A stretch of 64,000 nt of DNA from Anisakis pegreffii (lineage: Eukaryota; Nematoda; Chromadorea; Rhabditida; Anisakidae): contig JAPYMA010000069.1 in assembly GCA_035041965.1 (NCBI GenBank), forward strand, positions 62,001 through 126,000, written 5' to 3'. The position numbers and the translations under genes were made by a program. Numbering within the stretch: the stretch's first letter is position 1; each line of letters opens with the position of its first letter. Under the pieces are notes generated by a model. The model was not told the origin of the DNA, did not search any database, and worked only from the letters and a program-made list of their open reading frames with translations. Shown here piece by piece: positions 43,291 through 55,715 of this stretch.

Positions 43291-44256
43291 CAGTGGCTCT
43301 CACACTCAGAAGCCCCTTCGTTGGTTTGGCAGGGCAACATTGCTCCTCTTCCCCCACCCCCGCCCCCCCCCTCCTCTCCTTCACTTCAAGAACTTAATAC
43401 ATCCACGAGTGCAATCTTGGATGACGCTTGAAAACAACATCATGCCTAAGTGTCTCAATCATAAATATAAAAACAATAATTTTCAATTTAGAATTCCACA
43501 TCGTCCACCACAGCGTAATACACATTTGTCACAAATCAAATAGCTATGGCACAATTAAGCAGTTGCTTCGTTCAAAAAATTCATTTAGGAACCAATAGTC
43601 CCATTGTATGTACTAATTAAAAATCAAAGCAAAACTTTTCAGTGCCATCGAATAATGATATTGTATGAATTCAGAAATACTCGCTCGTCTCGCACTGAAC
43701 CAATGATCTTCCTGCATTCAAAAACCGAAGAATTCAATCATTTCTTTGTGCTCGTGAGAGGCAATATCAGCCAGTGTATTAAAGAGCTTAAGGAATACTC
43801 GTGACTACTTCAAACTTATTTTTTTCCAGGTGCAGGCGAACTAAATTTAGAAAATAGGATGAAGAAGAGTGTTGTCATGAGTGAACCGTGTTCAGATACC
43901 TGAGTGAAAAACACCATCACAATGGCGCTCCATCATAACAACAACTGCGCGATATATTATTTTGCCGCCCCCCTCAATTACCTCCTAACACCCTCAGATC
44001 ACTCCCAGGAGATAATTTATTTCCCTGTTGTGGACAGTGCGAAAAGCCGGCATAAAAAATGAATTGTGCAACGGGCGGATAGTGTACTGGTGTAACGACA
44101 GGCTTTGAGCTTCCGATCTGTTCAGAAAGCGTGAGTTCGGTCCAAAATTTTTGTTGAATTTCGATGTCATTGTTTCAAGAAATAAAGAAAAAAAACAGAT
44201 TTAAAGACTTAATGAAGAGGGCTTGGTCACGACCCCCTCCGCTATGAGAATCACTG
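43291..44256 (-). mobile_element. hAT-like non-autonomous element B (966 bp)
   Basis: Inverted ends are CAGTGGCTCTCA at 43291 and TGAGAATCACTG ending at 44256. They are flanked by an exact 8-bp direct repeat, ctctagat (43283-43290 and 44257-44264), which fits the hAT target preference around TCTAGA. Read on the minus strand, 43.86-44.03 kb aligns with the interior of element C (for example GCCATTGTGATG followed by TTTTTCACT), so both belong to one family. It also carries a separate insertion at about 44040-44230. There is no intact transposase frame. Confidence 0.88.
44070..44215 (+). mobile_element. tRNA-derived SINE-like insertion nested in element B
   Basis: The segment begins with a tRNA-like head: GGGCGGATAGTGTACTGG resembles a polymerase III A box region, and about 50 bases later GTGAGTTCGGTCC resembles a B box. 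The 3' part ends in an A-rich tail (AAATAAAGAAAAAAAA near 44.19 kb). Element C has no counterpart to this stretch between its terminal repeat and the shared interior, so it is an insertion. No acceptor stem pairs, so it is not a working tRNA gene. Boundaries are approximate. Confidence 0.5.
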
Positions 44257-44565
44257 CTCTAGATATAAGTGCTGCTAAAAGTTCCCACTCCATCTCACAT
44301 TGCAAGAATACTCTTGATGCTTTCGTAAATTGTTTGCGAATGGTCTCGTATGGCGTTAATCGGCTTTTTTTGTTGAGCACTCATAAACAGTTACGTGATG
44401 CTTGCCATTATCTTATCAGTTCAAATATCTATACGAGTGTTGTGCAAGACGAAGAGCATAAGAGCATACTGGCTGTAATAATGCTTTTCGTCTTATAACT
44501 TTATCAACGTTGACACAATTTGCACTGTTGAATCCGCATAAATTATATCTGATTGCTCATAATTT

Positions 44566-47500
44566 ATGTGTATAGAGATAGCAACGATGATCGAGTGGTT
44601 AGCAGCACAGTTAGATACGATGGATGTGGTTGTGGTATCAGTGGTGATGTTAGGAACGATTTATTTCTTATTTCTGAATAAATTCAACAAAACGACATCA
44701 ACAAATCGCTACTCACCTCAGTTCATTACGATTGACAATCACGCGAAAACGTCTTCAACTAATAGCTCAACGTCAAATGCAATTCGCAAAGATAGCTGTC
44801 TGGTTGATACATCATTCATTGCTCGCATGCAAACCGAGCAGAGACAGGTCAATTCTTTTGATAATTTCTTACAACGTATCAGTTTAATAATAGCATTGAT
44901 ATGTTAATAACTCCATTTCACATTAGTAGAACTAATATGAAAACAGAAATATGAAAACACTGAACACTTACCTCAACCAAGATTTGCTGATGCGATAAAA
45001 AGTACGCAATTTTTTGAGTATTTTCACAATTGGATGAACATTGGATGGCGAATTCGCAAATGTTCTGTAAATTTTAATACTGCTTAACTTCTTTGGGTTC
45101 GATCAAGTCGATGAATCGTTTTTATGATCGATGTTTTCAAATGTCTTTTCATGATTTTCTTCGGATTAACAAGCATTAATATAAATAACAAATGCATGCA
45201 TCTAATTGCCACTGAAATACCGTTATCTGTTTAGTATTCGTCCATGCGAAGTTATCTGCTGAATTCATTGTTTTTCATTTGTTGAAATATTTCAGATTTA
45301 AATATATTACAATTTACAGGTGTTAATAATGTATGGATCACAAACGGGTACTGCTGAAGAGTTAGCTGGTCGTTTATCAAAAGATTTAAAACGATACGGA
45401 ATAAAGGTTAAGGATGTTCCGAAATTCGCGAGTTTCATTGTTGCATTCATCTGAGAGTTTTATACTTTTATTGATGTTCGAGGCGAATGTTTTTAAATTT
45501 ACGAAAAACAGCCAGAGAGAACACAATAAACAATTGTGCACTGCACTCATGTTATCATTATGCATTTTCATAGCTCGTATTGTCAAGCATTCAGTGATTT
45601 GCATTTAACACGGTTGAGTTTCCCACAATTTCAGAAATACTTTTTCGAACTAAACTCACGTCAGCTTTTTTAATGAATTTACTACGTGCCTAAGTGAATA
45701 TGTCGTTAGAAACATATCATCTCTCATCTACCAATAAAGCAAATTCTACCATCTCTTACTGATCAGTTCTTCGATAAGCCACCGGTATGAACCTAATTTC
45801 CGATAACCCTCCCATTCATCTCCTCATCATCTAATGTTTCCCTCATTTCCGATTCATTCCTCAAAAATGAAGATTCTTATCGAATATTGTCTATGCGAAA
45901 AACCTTCAAAGGAAATCAGAAAAATTTAAATACACTGTAAATCGTCGTTCGTTATGGTCATTGATGCATTAACCGATGAAAGAAAAGAATTTGGAACGTT
46001 TTTCTCTCGTCTACTTAATAGTGAGAACAGAATAGTTTCTCGTTCTCTCATTGAATTGTTTTTCAATCTCTTAAGATTAGTTTAATAACATATTTCGTTC
46101 AATTTAATTTCGTTCAGTTTGAATGATGAATGCATTTGAATGTTACAAATATATTTTGTTTAAAGCAGTTCATCAAATATCTGATTAATGAACAATGGGA
46201 TTGACAAACCATTGTTATATTGGTCGAAAATTTAAACCTCTTATTGATTTATCGAAATTTCAACAAGATCAAAAATTTCAGCATTCATTAATACAATAAC
46301 CAAGCTTTTATCTTTGGTGTTATTGTCGTTTTCAATATTGTAATTGTACTTATTACTGTTGTCTCAGGATAGTTCTGTGATGATTTCATGAACACGTTTC
46401 AGGCGTTATTAATAGATCCAGAAGAAGTGGATGTCGAAGACTTCGCTCGTATTCCGGAAGTGAATGATCTGTTATTGGTGTTGTGTATGGCAACGTATGG
46501 TGAAGGGGATCCAACGGATAACGCGCAACAGTTACATGAATATATTAACAATAATGATTGCAATCTTAGTGGAGTACGATACGCAGTTAGTTGTTTGCTT
46601 CATTTCAATTACTTTGTTAATTATTAAGTGTGACGAGAATATAATGACTCACTCCACTGGAACTTGTTTTCGGAATTATTAAATAAAAAGTGTTTTATGG
46701 TGGAGTGAGCATAAATGTTAGAAATGACGTATATTTTATATAGCTGTTTGTATATGCGTAAAATCAATATCGTTTAGGTGTTCGGTCTAGGTAACAAAAC
46801 ATACGAACATTATAATGAGATGGGTAAATATTTCGATAGACGTCTCGAAGAGTTAGGTGCAAAACGTGTTCACGAACTGGGTCTTGGAGATGATGACGGA
46901 AATCTTGAAGAAGATTTTATGAGGTAGGTTTATTCATTCGATTATTAATGTTATTATTATTATTGATCATAAGTTCAAATTAAATTCCAGTATCAATTAG
47001 ATCCATCGTCGCTTTACTCAATCAGGAATCAATCCGCCTTTTTGCAATTAGTTCAAGTCATTTCAGAAAAATCGCTTGTAACCCTTATGTTATCCAACAA
47101 TTCCTAAAGAATGAGTATTTTTGTTTGGTATGAAACGAAAGTTATTTCTGACATGTTCCAGCGTACATATCTTAACGTCTTCATAATGCCGTCTTTCAGG
47201 TGGCGAGAAGGTTTCTGGCCAGCTGTAGTGCAGTCGTTTGGTTGGCAGATTTCAGAGGAGGCAGGCTGCGAGCGACAGTATCGGTTTGAAGTTGTTGACA
47301 ATCCCTCAAACACGACACTTTTCTGCGGCGAATATGGCCGTTTGGGCAGTTTCGAGAAACAGAGGCCGTATGTGACTTGATTTGCGTTCTTTTTTAAAGT
47401 CTTTTTAACGTTTTGAATTGAAACGTTTGTTTATTGATAAGAGTATGATTGAAAATGAGCATTGTAGAAGTCATCTTGTTTTGAAATCTGTTGTATAAAT

Positions 47501-50500
47501 AGGTATTTGGAAGGATTGACCACAAATTAACACTCGGAAGTCAAGATGTCAAGGGGTTCTTCGCACGACTTTCATAACGCTTCCTGATGACATGTTCTGT
47601 TTTGTTGAAACGTATCACCCGTTGACGTCTGAGTATCAAGTACTCGACGATCATGTAATATTCACTTTACTTGAGGCCATTCGATCAAAAGAATCCATAT
47701 CTATCAGCTGTAAGAGTTAATCGTGAGTTACACAAACCGAAAAGTGATCGGAGCTGTCGTCATATTGAATTCAATACGAATAGCGCTCGTGTAAGGTAAA
47801 TATTTTTGCATTCAATGCGCACCTTCATTTATTGTATTTTCTTCTTCAGTCAAATGAATGTTCTCTGATCTTGTTTGATTTTTGTTGCACTCCTTGAAAA
47901 TTTCGATAATTTATTGGTGAGAACTTTCTCCTCGATGACAACTATTGAAGGCATTCATTAATGTTCTGTATTTTCATCATTCAATGATATGTCTTGATGA
48001 AAATCAGTAGCGTGCAAAGAAGATTTTTTATGGAACAGATAAGAAAAGTTTATGTGACAAAACTTTTTGAAGGTATGAAACAGGCGATCATTTGGGTGTG
48101 TTTCCCACTAATGACGTGAAATTAGTGGATGAAATTGGACGGTTACTTAATGCCGATATGGATTTAGCGTTCCGCCTCATAAACACTGATGGTGAGTGAT
48201 GAATGTATAAAAAATCACGGATTACGTGGCTATAAGCTCATGTCAAATGTGACTTATTCGACAATATCCGTTAGTGAAAGTGCTGATAGGCGAAGCTGAA
48301 TAATTCACGAATCTTGACGATGATTTAGTGTTGTTGCACGACAAGATAGAAAAATCATTCAATGATTTTATCTGTGGACGATGGAATAAATAATTGAAAA
48401 AAAAAAGAAATCGATGCGAATCAAATCTTTGTTCAGTTATATGTGCAACATTTTTGTGTGATCTTTGAAAAAGCAATGATGTGTTTGCTTGTTTGAGCAG
48501 TGCATAGCAAAAAATTGAGAATAGCACCGAACAAATCGCTGTAACGTTTTCTTATTCACACTATGAATTGATGTTGCACATTTCAAGAGGAGAGTTCCAA
48601 ACGATACCCGTTCCCGTGTCCATGTACCGTCCGAACGGCGTTAACGCATTATGTGGACATATGTGCACCGGTTAAGTCACACATACTCAAAGCACTCGCT
48701 GAATACACTTCTGATGACGAGCAAAAACAACAGTTGATATTGTTGAGCACTGCGAATGAGCAGGGATTGGTTCGTTTTGCAGTTAACTTGCACAATAAAT
48801 AAGCTGAATGACAGTCATTCGTTCGATAATTGACTGAAGTTTAGTCTTCTTTGTATACATATCTACGCGGAACTGGAGCACAGTAAATCATTCCTTTTTT
48901 AAAAACCGATTTGAATTTGTCCACTTTTTTCGTTCGTCTGTCGAAAATTTTTTGGTTGTTTTCAGAAAGAGTACAGTCGTTTCATTCAAAAAGAACGTCG
49001 TTCGATCGTTGATGTGTTACGTCACTTCAGTACGTGTCGACCACCGATTGATTTCTTGCTCGAGTTATTGCCTCGTCTTCAAGTTAGTGCAAAGACTTGC
49101 GCGATATAAACGTTGATTCTGTTGCTGTTCGATTTGAAGAAAATTTTATTCAATGTCAGCGACATCGTTCGAATCGTATTCATTCGTTCACATAGAAACA
49201 GATTATTTTTTGATGAATATTTAGCATCATTTGATTATGTTTGCATTAGTTCATAGTGAAATATTTCAGGCACGTTATTATAGCATATCCTCATCGCCGA
49301 AACAACTGAGTGATGCAATCTCTATTACCGCTGTTGTAACCAGATATACTATTGGTGATCGTCTCATTAAAGGAGTCTGCACTAATTACCTCACAGATAA
49401 GGTACTCAGTTATTATCGTTTTGTTGTTGATACCACCCAGATTATGGTAATGAATTTACTAATGTATGCATATTTGTTCTTGTAAGAAAAACTGGATGAA
49501 GTTGAAAGCGTTCGTTTCACTGGATTAGAAATTTGTTCAAAATTGAATTTTTAATGAAATGGACAAAGAAGGAAATGATCTTATAAGATACTGAATTGCT
49601 TAGAGTAATTCATTGAAAAGTTGCAGAATGAAGGCGATAAAGTGCCAATATTTGTAAGAAAGTCAACGATGCGATTGCCGCATCGACATACCACGGCTGT
49701 GATTATGATTGGTCCTGGAACTGGTTTTGCACCGTTCCGTGGATTCATTCAGGAGCGTCATTGGCATAAACAACAAGGTTACATCTTTTGTCCCAATATT
49801 CTAATTGTTGGGTGCCCGTAATGGTCTCGGTTTTGGGAAAGCCCAAAGTCTGATTTGTTTTTGTTGAAAACGAGAAAATTCCATGGATGAACTTTCAGGT
49901 AAGCAAATCGGTCCAATGATACTCTATTTTGGATGTCGTCATCCAGAGCAAGACTATATCTATGAGGAAGAACTTAACGAATACTTGAAAGAAGGCACTC
50001 TCTCTGAACTTCATGTGGCTTTCTCAAGGCTCACCGACAAGAAGGTTTTTCTTTTTGAACATTTGCGTACCGCATTTCCACGTTCTGTTGAGATTGTTTA
50101 GTTCCGAAATGATTATTTCGAACGTTCAAGTTTCACTCATTTCAGTCGATATCCTGAATTTTTGGCAGTTATCGAAATCAATAAAACAATGAAATATTTG
50201 TGGAAGTGTTATGTTCATTTACTTTTGCGTTTGTTTGAATTCATTTTGAAATGAGAGTGAATCCAGGTCTACGTGCAAAATCAATTATGGGAAGATCGTG
50301 AATCCATATGGAAAGCAGTCGACGGAGGTGCACACATTTATGTTTGCGGGTATGAAGGATGCTTCATTTTCACTCATCATAATTCCATGTGTTCCATTTC
50401 AACATTCAATGAATTGATATGATCAAGGACTGCCTCGTTATTTAAGAATTTTTGATTACATTCGACAGCGTTGAAAACATGTTGAATGCTAGAGAACCGT

Positions 50501-50823
50501 ATTTTTGAATCAGTGTCACTTAAGTTGCAAATTTTCGGATCAGTCTATAAACTGTACTGTAACTTCTCATCGAACTTCAACATTCTCTGATAGTTACACA
50601 GGAGTAGTATTGAAGAAAGTAACAATTGGTTTGTGTGTAACAACTTTTTTCCTTTATGTGATATTGTGTTGCTTTCAGTGATGCCCGCAACATGGCACGG
50701 GATGTGCAAAATACGTTCGTGAAGATATTCGTTGAAATTGGTGGTAAAACACTCGTTGAAGCTCAAAAATTACAAAAGGATTTAGAAAGGCAACGACGTT
50801 ACCAAGCAGATGTCTGGTCATAG
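44566..50823 (+). CDS. emb-8: NADPH-cytochrome P450 reductase
   Basis: This ER-membrane diflavin enzyme passes electrons from NADPH through FAD and FMN to cytochromes P450. Exons: 44566-44847, 45320-45406, 46403-46585, 46778-46923, 47200-47367, 47676-47795, 48073-48191, 48588-48769, 48966-49082, 49270-49401, 49627-49777, 49899-50044, 50267-50349, 50679-50823. Every junction is in phase and the chain is 686 residues, close to the roughly 680 of animal enzymes. Order: an N-terminal hydrophobic anchor (VVVVSVVMLGTIYFLFL, about residues 20-37); FMN domain with YGSQTGTAEE, MATYGEGDPTDNAQ, FGLGNKTYEH and LGLGDDDGNLEEDF; linker PFDQKNPYLSAV; FAD motif RYYSISSSP; NADPH motifs GPGTGFAPFRGF, YFGCRHPEQDY and VCGDARNMARDV; and the C-terminal stacking Trp in DVWS. 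All flavin and NADPH motifs are intact. A second in-frame ATG lies seven codons after the first. AATAAA follows the stop by about 16 bases. The symbol is that of the C. elegans orthologue. Confidence 0.98.
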
Positions 50824-52490
50824 GGCTCGATATTGATGAATAAATAGAACCTTCTTCGTTTGTTCTACTGTTGTACATTACATTTGACACTCTACGATTG
50901 TGTCCGCGAGTGAGGTGTTAATCTCTTTGCGATATTTCGATTTCTCATTCTGTTTAGATCAATTCTGAACAACTTCAGGAATCGCACATATGTAATTATA
51001 CAAAAAATACTATTCATCGAACAAAATAATTTGCGGGCATGTTTTTACATCAAATTTCGATTCACAACTAACTATCCGAATAGATGTTATTCATTTCGAT
51101 GGTGATTAATTGCATGTAGCTAAGTATTAGTTTAGAGTTTGATCAGATCATTTATTTCACTGGTCCAATCCTCACAGATAATAGCTGTGAAAAGGATATT
51201 CTTTATAGTATTTGCATGCTTTCACTTCAGTATTACCCCATATATGACTGAATGGGAAAAACAACCTCGAGAAATCAGTAATACTGGAATTGAATAGAAC
51301 TTGTATTGTGTTGGCACATAATCGTGTAGCTTTAATTTGTTCGTACTTTTAATTATGCTCACTGTCGTCTGTTTCCCTTTCGTGATGCTATATCTGCGTT
51401 TAAGAAGTGTGCAAACTATCAATTGACCACTCGCTTCGGTACCTTTTTTTTGCTTCGAATGTTCACTTATCTCTAATGCAATACCCGTAAACATCAGTGT
51501 TGTGTATGCAGCGTTATAATTCAACTGTCAAGTGTGTTTCAAAACATTTTCATTGTATATTCTCATTTGTGTTATATAATTGTGATTTTATTGTATAGTT
51601 TTCGTTGTAGAATTTTTGAAGATGTATTACCGCACACTACCTAATACTCTGACTTGATGCTTAGCATTCAGAGCGGAAATGCAATGGAGCAAGATGCAAT
51701 CTGGAGGCGAATAAAAATATGAAATGATTATTGCACTGATATATTTCATTTAATGATTTTCATAATAAAAAATAAATGTATCGTTGGATTTTTTCTTAGA
51801 AACGAAATCGAAGTATATTCGTTAAAATGCGCTCTGGAATGTGCACGTTTCAAATGTGGCACGCAGATGAGAGGTTTGAATAGAATTGTATTATTTCAAT
51901 GTCATAATGAAAATCAGCAGAATAAGCACCAAAACATGAATAGAATCGGAGGAAGACAAACGGAAGTTAGCAGAAACAGACAAACAAATCGAAACAAACC
52001 AATTATCCGCGAGTCACTCAATTGTTAAACCGTCATAGACAAGCGTAGCCTTTCTAAGGTAACCTTAAATCATCAAGTAATACTGACACCGAATTGTCAC
52101 AAACCTCAAAAGTATGCCTCATTATCGCTCACCAAATATACATGAACCTATCGGATGCAATTTTAAAGGCACATTAATGGTTGGTTCATTTAGGTTAGAA
52201 ACTTGATCAGATCCGATGGTTACGCATTGAAATAAATGAGTTGTTTCCTTATATTTTGGGCTCCCTGATGAGACCTAACTTGTTAAGGTCGAAATAAAAC
52301 GGTTTATTACAGTTTAAGGCACTGAAATTGAAATGGAGCTAGACTGTGTTACATACCATTTTTGTTCAAATTTCAAATTTCATTGAATTTCGTGAAAGTT
52401 AAGTCCAAAATTACGAGCAATTTGAATTCATGACAAGGGGTACCTAAAGCATCCCTCCCCAAGGAAGACAGTACCGCTCACGCAAGAAAT
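50824..52490. other. Intergenic region
   Basis: No supportable exon was found on either strand between the reductase stop and the possible unknown gene at 52.5 kb. A + strand frame at 51.75-52.03 kb has an asparagine/arginine-rich end, but no start or splice context. Confidence 0.5.
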
Positions 52491-52498
52491 ACAATAAA

Positions 52499-53362
52499 AT
52501 GGCGATGCTGAATCGCAGGCAACAAGTATTGCAGAATGAAAAACGAATTTTCAATATGGAAATGCGAATGCAAGCATTCAGAGTGGATGCGATTCCTCAC
52601 CCTTCGGTTGTTTCTTCAGACTTCAACAAATACAGCTATCGATTGCTTCTTTGGAGGGCGAACAATGTTTATGAGTTTTCAAGTGAATAGGTCGGTTCTG
52701 CAGCTTATCAGTAGGAACCGGCTGAGAATCGAAAAATGCAATTTGCTTCCCCTGCCTCAAAAAAAAGAAAACGGCAGAAATTGAAGGAATTCGTCTGGCA
52801 ACGAGATTTTTCTTAAAGATTTTCCGGCGAAGATAAGGTTAAAATTGATGTGAACAACAGGCGTTCGTTTTTGCGATTCTTAAAATGCATTAATTAAATC
52901 AAAACAGTCATTTAAACTACAATTTCTTCACTTTCTCACGTCGAATTCAGAGCTCTTCCTCAAAGTGACAATTCATCGAAAAAAGTTGCATATGAAACAC
53001 GAAAAGCTCTCAGTCTCAATATGATATATGTTTCCTCAGAAACAATTGAGGAAAGTTTCGAAGAGTATGCTGTAAGTAAACATTTTGATTAACATTATGA
53101 ATAATTGATGTTCGATGCAGCGTAAATTGATTCTAAAATAATAACTCAACAACAAGAAAATAAGTGATCATAAAAACAACTTGAACATACATTCCTGAAC
53201 GTCAAGAAATTGTACTTTAAGAACGCGGAACATAATCGCGTTGCCCAAATAAATATCGGAAATGATCAGCAGAATCGACAAATTCGAAACGATATATCAC
53301 AAATGAAAGCACTGATGAAAGCAGTTGAACGCATCAATTGCGTTTTAGAACTTTCCGCTTGA
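52499..53362 (+). CDS. Possible helical protein of unknown function (incomplete model)
   Basis: Three stretches look coding. First, a frame from ATG 52499 (MAMLNRRQQVLQNEKR...) that is rich in Arg, Gln and Glu and likely helical. Second, an exon 52951-53071 with a clear TTCAG acceptor and GTAAGT donor (KKVAYETRKALSLNM, SETIEESFEEYA). Third, 53207-53362, joined in phase to the previous exon, ending in a coiled-coil-like tail (QQNRQIRNDISQMKALMKAV...ELSA) and a stop. A lysine-rich patch, KKRKRQKLKEF, near 52.77 kb may be a further exon with a nuclear signal. I could not join the first stretch to the second. No family is recognised. The last two exons are the best supported; the first may be unrelated. 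Confidence 0.4.
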
Positions 53363-54244
53363 AATTTGCTTTCTGAGTTCTGAAAAGTTCATTCGTTTGC
53401 AATTTAGAATTTGAAACGCGATGAATTTGAGTAGTTGAATTCAACGTGTAAGACAAGTTAAGATAGTAAGACTAATGCATTAATAAACTGATAAGGCGAA
53501 GGAGCAAACAACGAAGAAAAGTAACATTCTGCCTTCTAACAGTGGCCATGTAATAATATATTGAAGCTGTTTGAAAAAAAACGAAAATAAAATGCAACAA
53601 AAGGAAAAAAAACACTTTGGTACTCAACAAAATAAATATAAGTCTTTTCAGAAAACAACAAATCAATGCGAAAAAGATATTAAGAAAAGAACAGAATCAT
53701 AGATAAACAACAGACAAACGAGCAGGAAATTGTCGTCAATTCAGATGGACAAACAGTCCATCGGAGTAAGAGAATTCGACGGATAGGAAACGAAAAAAGA
53801 CGCATAAAAATCTTCACTTGGATAATGTGTACAAATAAATAAATGGATTTATGATTAGCTGCAATGCTAATCGTAAGCATTCAATATGTGAAATCGTTAG
53901 AGAGGCAAATAAATTTGATAACATATAAATAAAATAAATCGATCAACAACATGAGCATACGCTACTTATAATGGGAGCTACTTCTGAAAGTTTCTCTCGA
54001 ATTGTGCCTGCAGTTTCATTCTGCGGGCACTCATTTCTATTCAACAAAATTTTCAAAAGAAACGTAAAAGAGGGAAAATCCACTTGTTTTAGAGTACCAC
54101 CATAGAATCTCCAGTCTCTTGTACCTTTTTCATAAACAAGAAAGAAAATTTTGAGAAGAGCTGAATTTTCGCAAACCTCCACACTGAAATGAATTTAATT
54201 GGATGGTTTATGCAAAGCATTTTAATGAAATCGTATGTACTGCA
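53363..54244. other. Intergenic region
   Basis: A purine-rich, AT-rich stretch downstream of the possible unknown gene. I see nothing supportable in it. Confidence 0.5.
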
Positions 54245-54420
54245 TCAATAGAAATGATAATTATTGGAAGTGGCAAATGAGAACGCTCGTTGTTGTCGGT
54301 TTTCGTGTTCTCTTAGCACGAGTTGCTCAAGGGCACGAATATCGAGACGCACTGAACCTGCGTAGGTGAGAAAGTCACGTACATCTATATCGGTTAATGC
54401 CATTGAACGACGACGCCAAC
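54245..54420 (-). CDS. Candidate terminal exon of the SH2B-like gene
   Basis: After an acceptor (TTAAG) the frame reads on for 57 residues to a stop: GWRRRSMALTDIDVRDFLTY, then VRLDIRALEQLVLREHENRQQ, ending RAFSFATSNNYHFY. The codon use and charged helical composition look coding. Its end weakly resembles the Tyr-containing tail of SH2B proteins (a Tyr-phosphorylation site for Cbl in APS/Lnk), from memory of the family. It would join in phase to a proline-rich frame (FPPVPSPPKAENPRREW) at about 54.63-54.71 kb through a GTCGTC donor. It could also be a separate small gene. Confidence 0.4.
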
Positions 54421-54871
54421 CTTAATTCATTAAATTTCAAAGAGCTGTTTCAAAAAGTTGTGACTATATCTATTCGAGTGAGTAACTTCCGAATGCATTT
54501 GATAATAGCTCATATGGGATTATTGAACTGTTTATAAAAAGAGAAGTTTACTTGGGCATCAACAATAGGGTTTGAGAAGGAATACGATTCTGTTGCGAGT
54601 AGGGAGGGATCCCAAAGCTTAGGGACGACCTCGGTCAAAGGAAGACCACTCCCGCCGGGGATTCTCTGCTTTTGGTGGGGAAGGAACAGGAGGAAAGCGA
54701 AGGATTTTGGACTTTCATAACGAGGATCTTCTGAAGAATTGAAGCACTCTAGTCTTTGATTTTCAAACACAAACAGTGTTCAATAAAAACTTCATGAACG
54801 CAATCCTCATGAAATTACTTCAGAACAGCAATAATCCTTCTCTAATTTATTCTACATCAATGGTGTTTAAC

Positions 54872-55024
54872 CGTTTTCGGCCAATCGCCCGCTTCGGTTG
54901 ACAGCTCATCCATATCGCTTCGATATGCAATAATCGCATTGAAAACGCCGATGGAATCAAAAAACGTAAGGATGATTATGTCATATTTGAAGAAAATGAA
55001 TGCCGGGGAATTTACGGGAATGAA
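54872..55024 (-). CDS. Candidate exon (51 codons), owner uncertain
   Basis: A TTTCAG acceptor at 55025-55027 and a GTTAAA donor bound an in-phase frame with FFDSIGVFNAIIAYRSDMDE and LSTEAGDWPKT. The position would suit the second half of the SH2 domain of the upstream gene, whose first SH2 exon also ends in phase 0. However, the sequence match to SH2 strands D-F is too weak to accept. I record it as a candidate only. Confidence 0.3.
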
Positions 55025-55442
55025 CTGAAATGCGATAATGGGCAATGCAAAGGAACGATTGCAGAGGTGTGACAGCTGACTCGTTGAAGAGCGGCAAGTT
55101 AGTTGCTACATTCGCAAATGCTACTAACACATATGTGCAGCGAAGAACAAAAGTAAAAGTACGCAATGAATGGTAATGAGCCTTCCCTTAGCCATTACTA
55201 AGGAACATATGTTGGCGAGACCGAAGATGTGGGATATCATTTTGGAGCGCTTGAAACGATGGTTATGCATATCCTTTTCGATTCTGTTGAACTCGACAGA
55301 GAATGAAACAATGAGCATACTATAGAAATAGACATTATGTATTGTTCTTGCAGGCGAATCAACGTGCTCATGTAATCCATGGATAACGCGTTGGACTACT
55401 AATTGTAAGATGGAGATCAGAGATTAAAGTTCGCATCGGGCT

Positions 55443-55715
55443 TTATGCAAATTCGTTGATCAGTTGTTTGATGGAGCAAAAGTTTTGTGCGGGTAAGGTG
55501 ATTTCTTCTCGGGAGAAGTTTGGTGATGAGAATGTTGCTGGGGATGCAGAGATGTACGATTGGTGCTCGTGTTGACGGGGGATGATCTGGAAATTGTTGC
55601 AAGAAGAGGATCTAATGGAAACGCCCTCAGATAAAAATGGGTAGGTATACGATTTAGCACCAGATATCGAGACTTTTAATTTATGAAGTATTCTTATTAT
55701 GACTGCTACAAACAC
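55443..55715 (-). other. Open, proline/serine-rich block of possible coding origin
   Basis: All three minus-strand frames stay open for about 200-270 bases, with higher GC than the flanks. One frame has RQHEHQSYISASPATF and FSREEITLPAQN; another has SPVNTSTNRTSLHPQQHS. This is the composition expected of the linker after the SH2 domain of an adaptor, but the splice sites and the true frame could not be fixed. Confidence 0.3.

Noticed and set aside
44070..44143. Working tRNA gene
   Set aside because: A- and B-box-like words are present, but there is no pairing acceptor stem and no clean cloverleaf.
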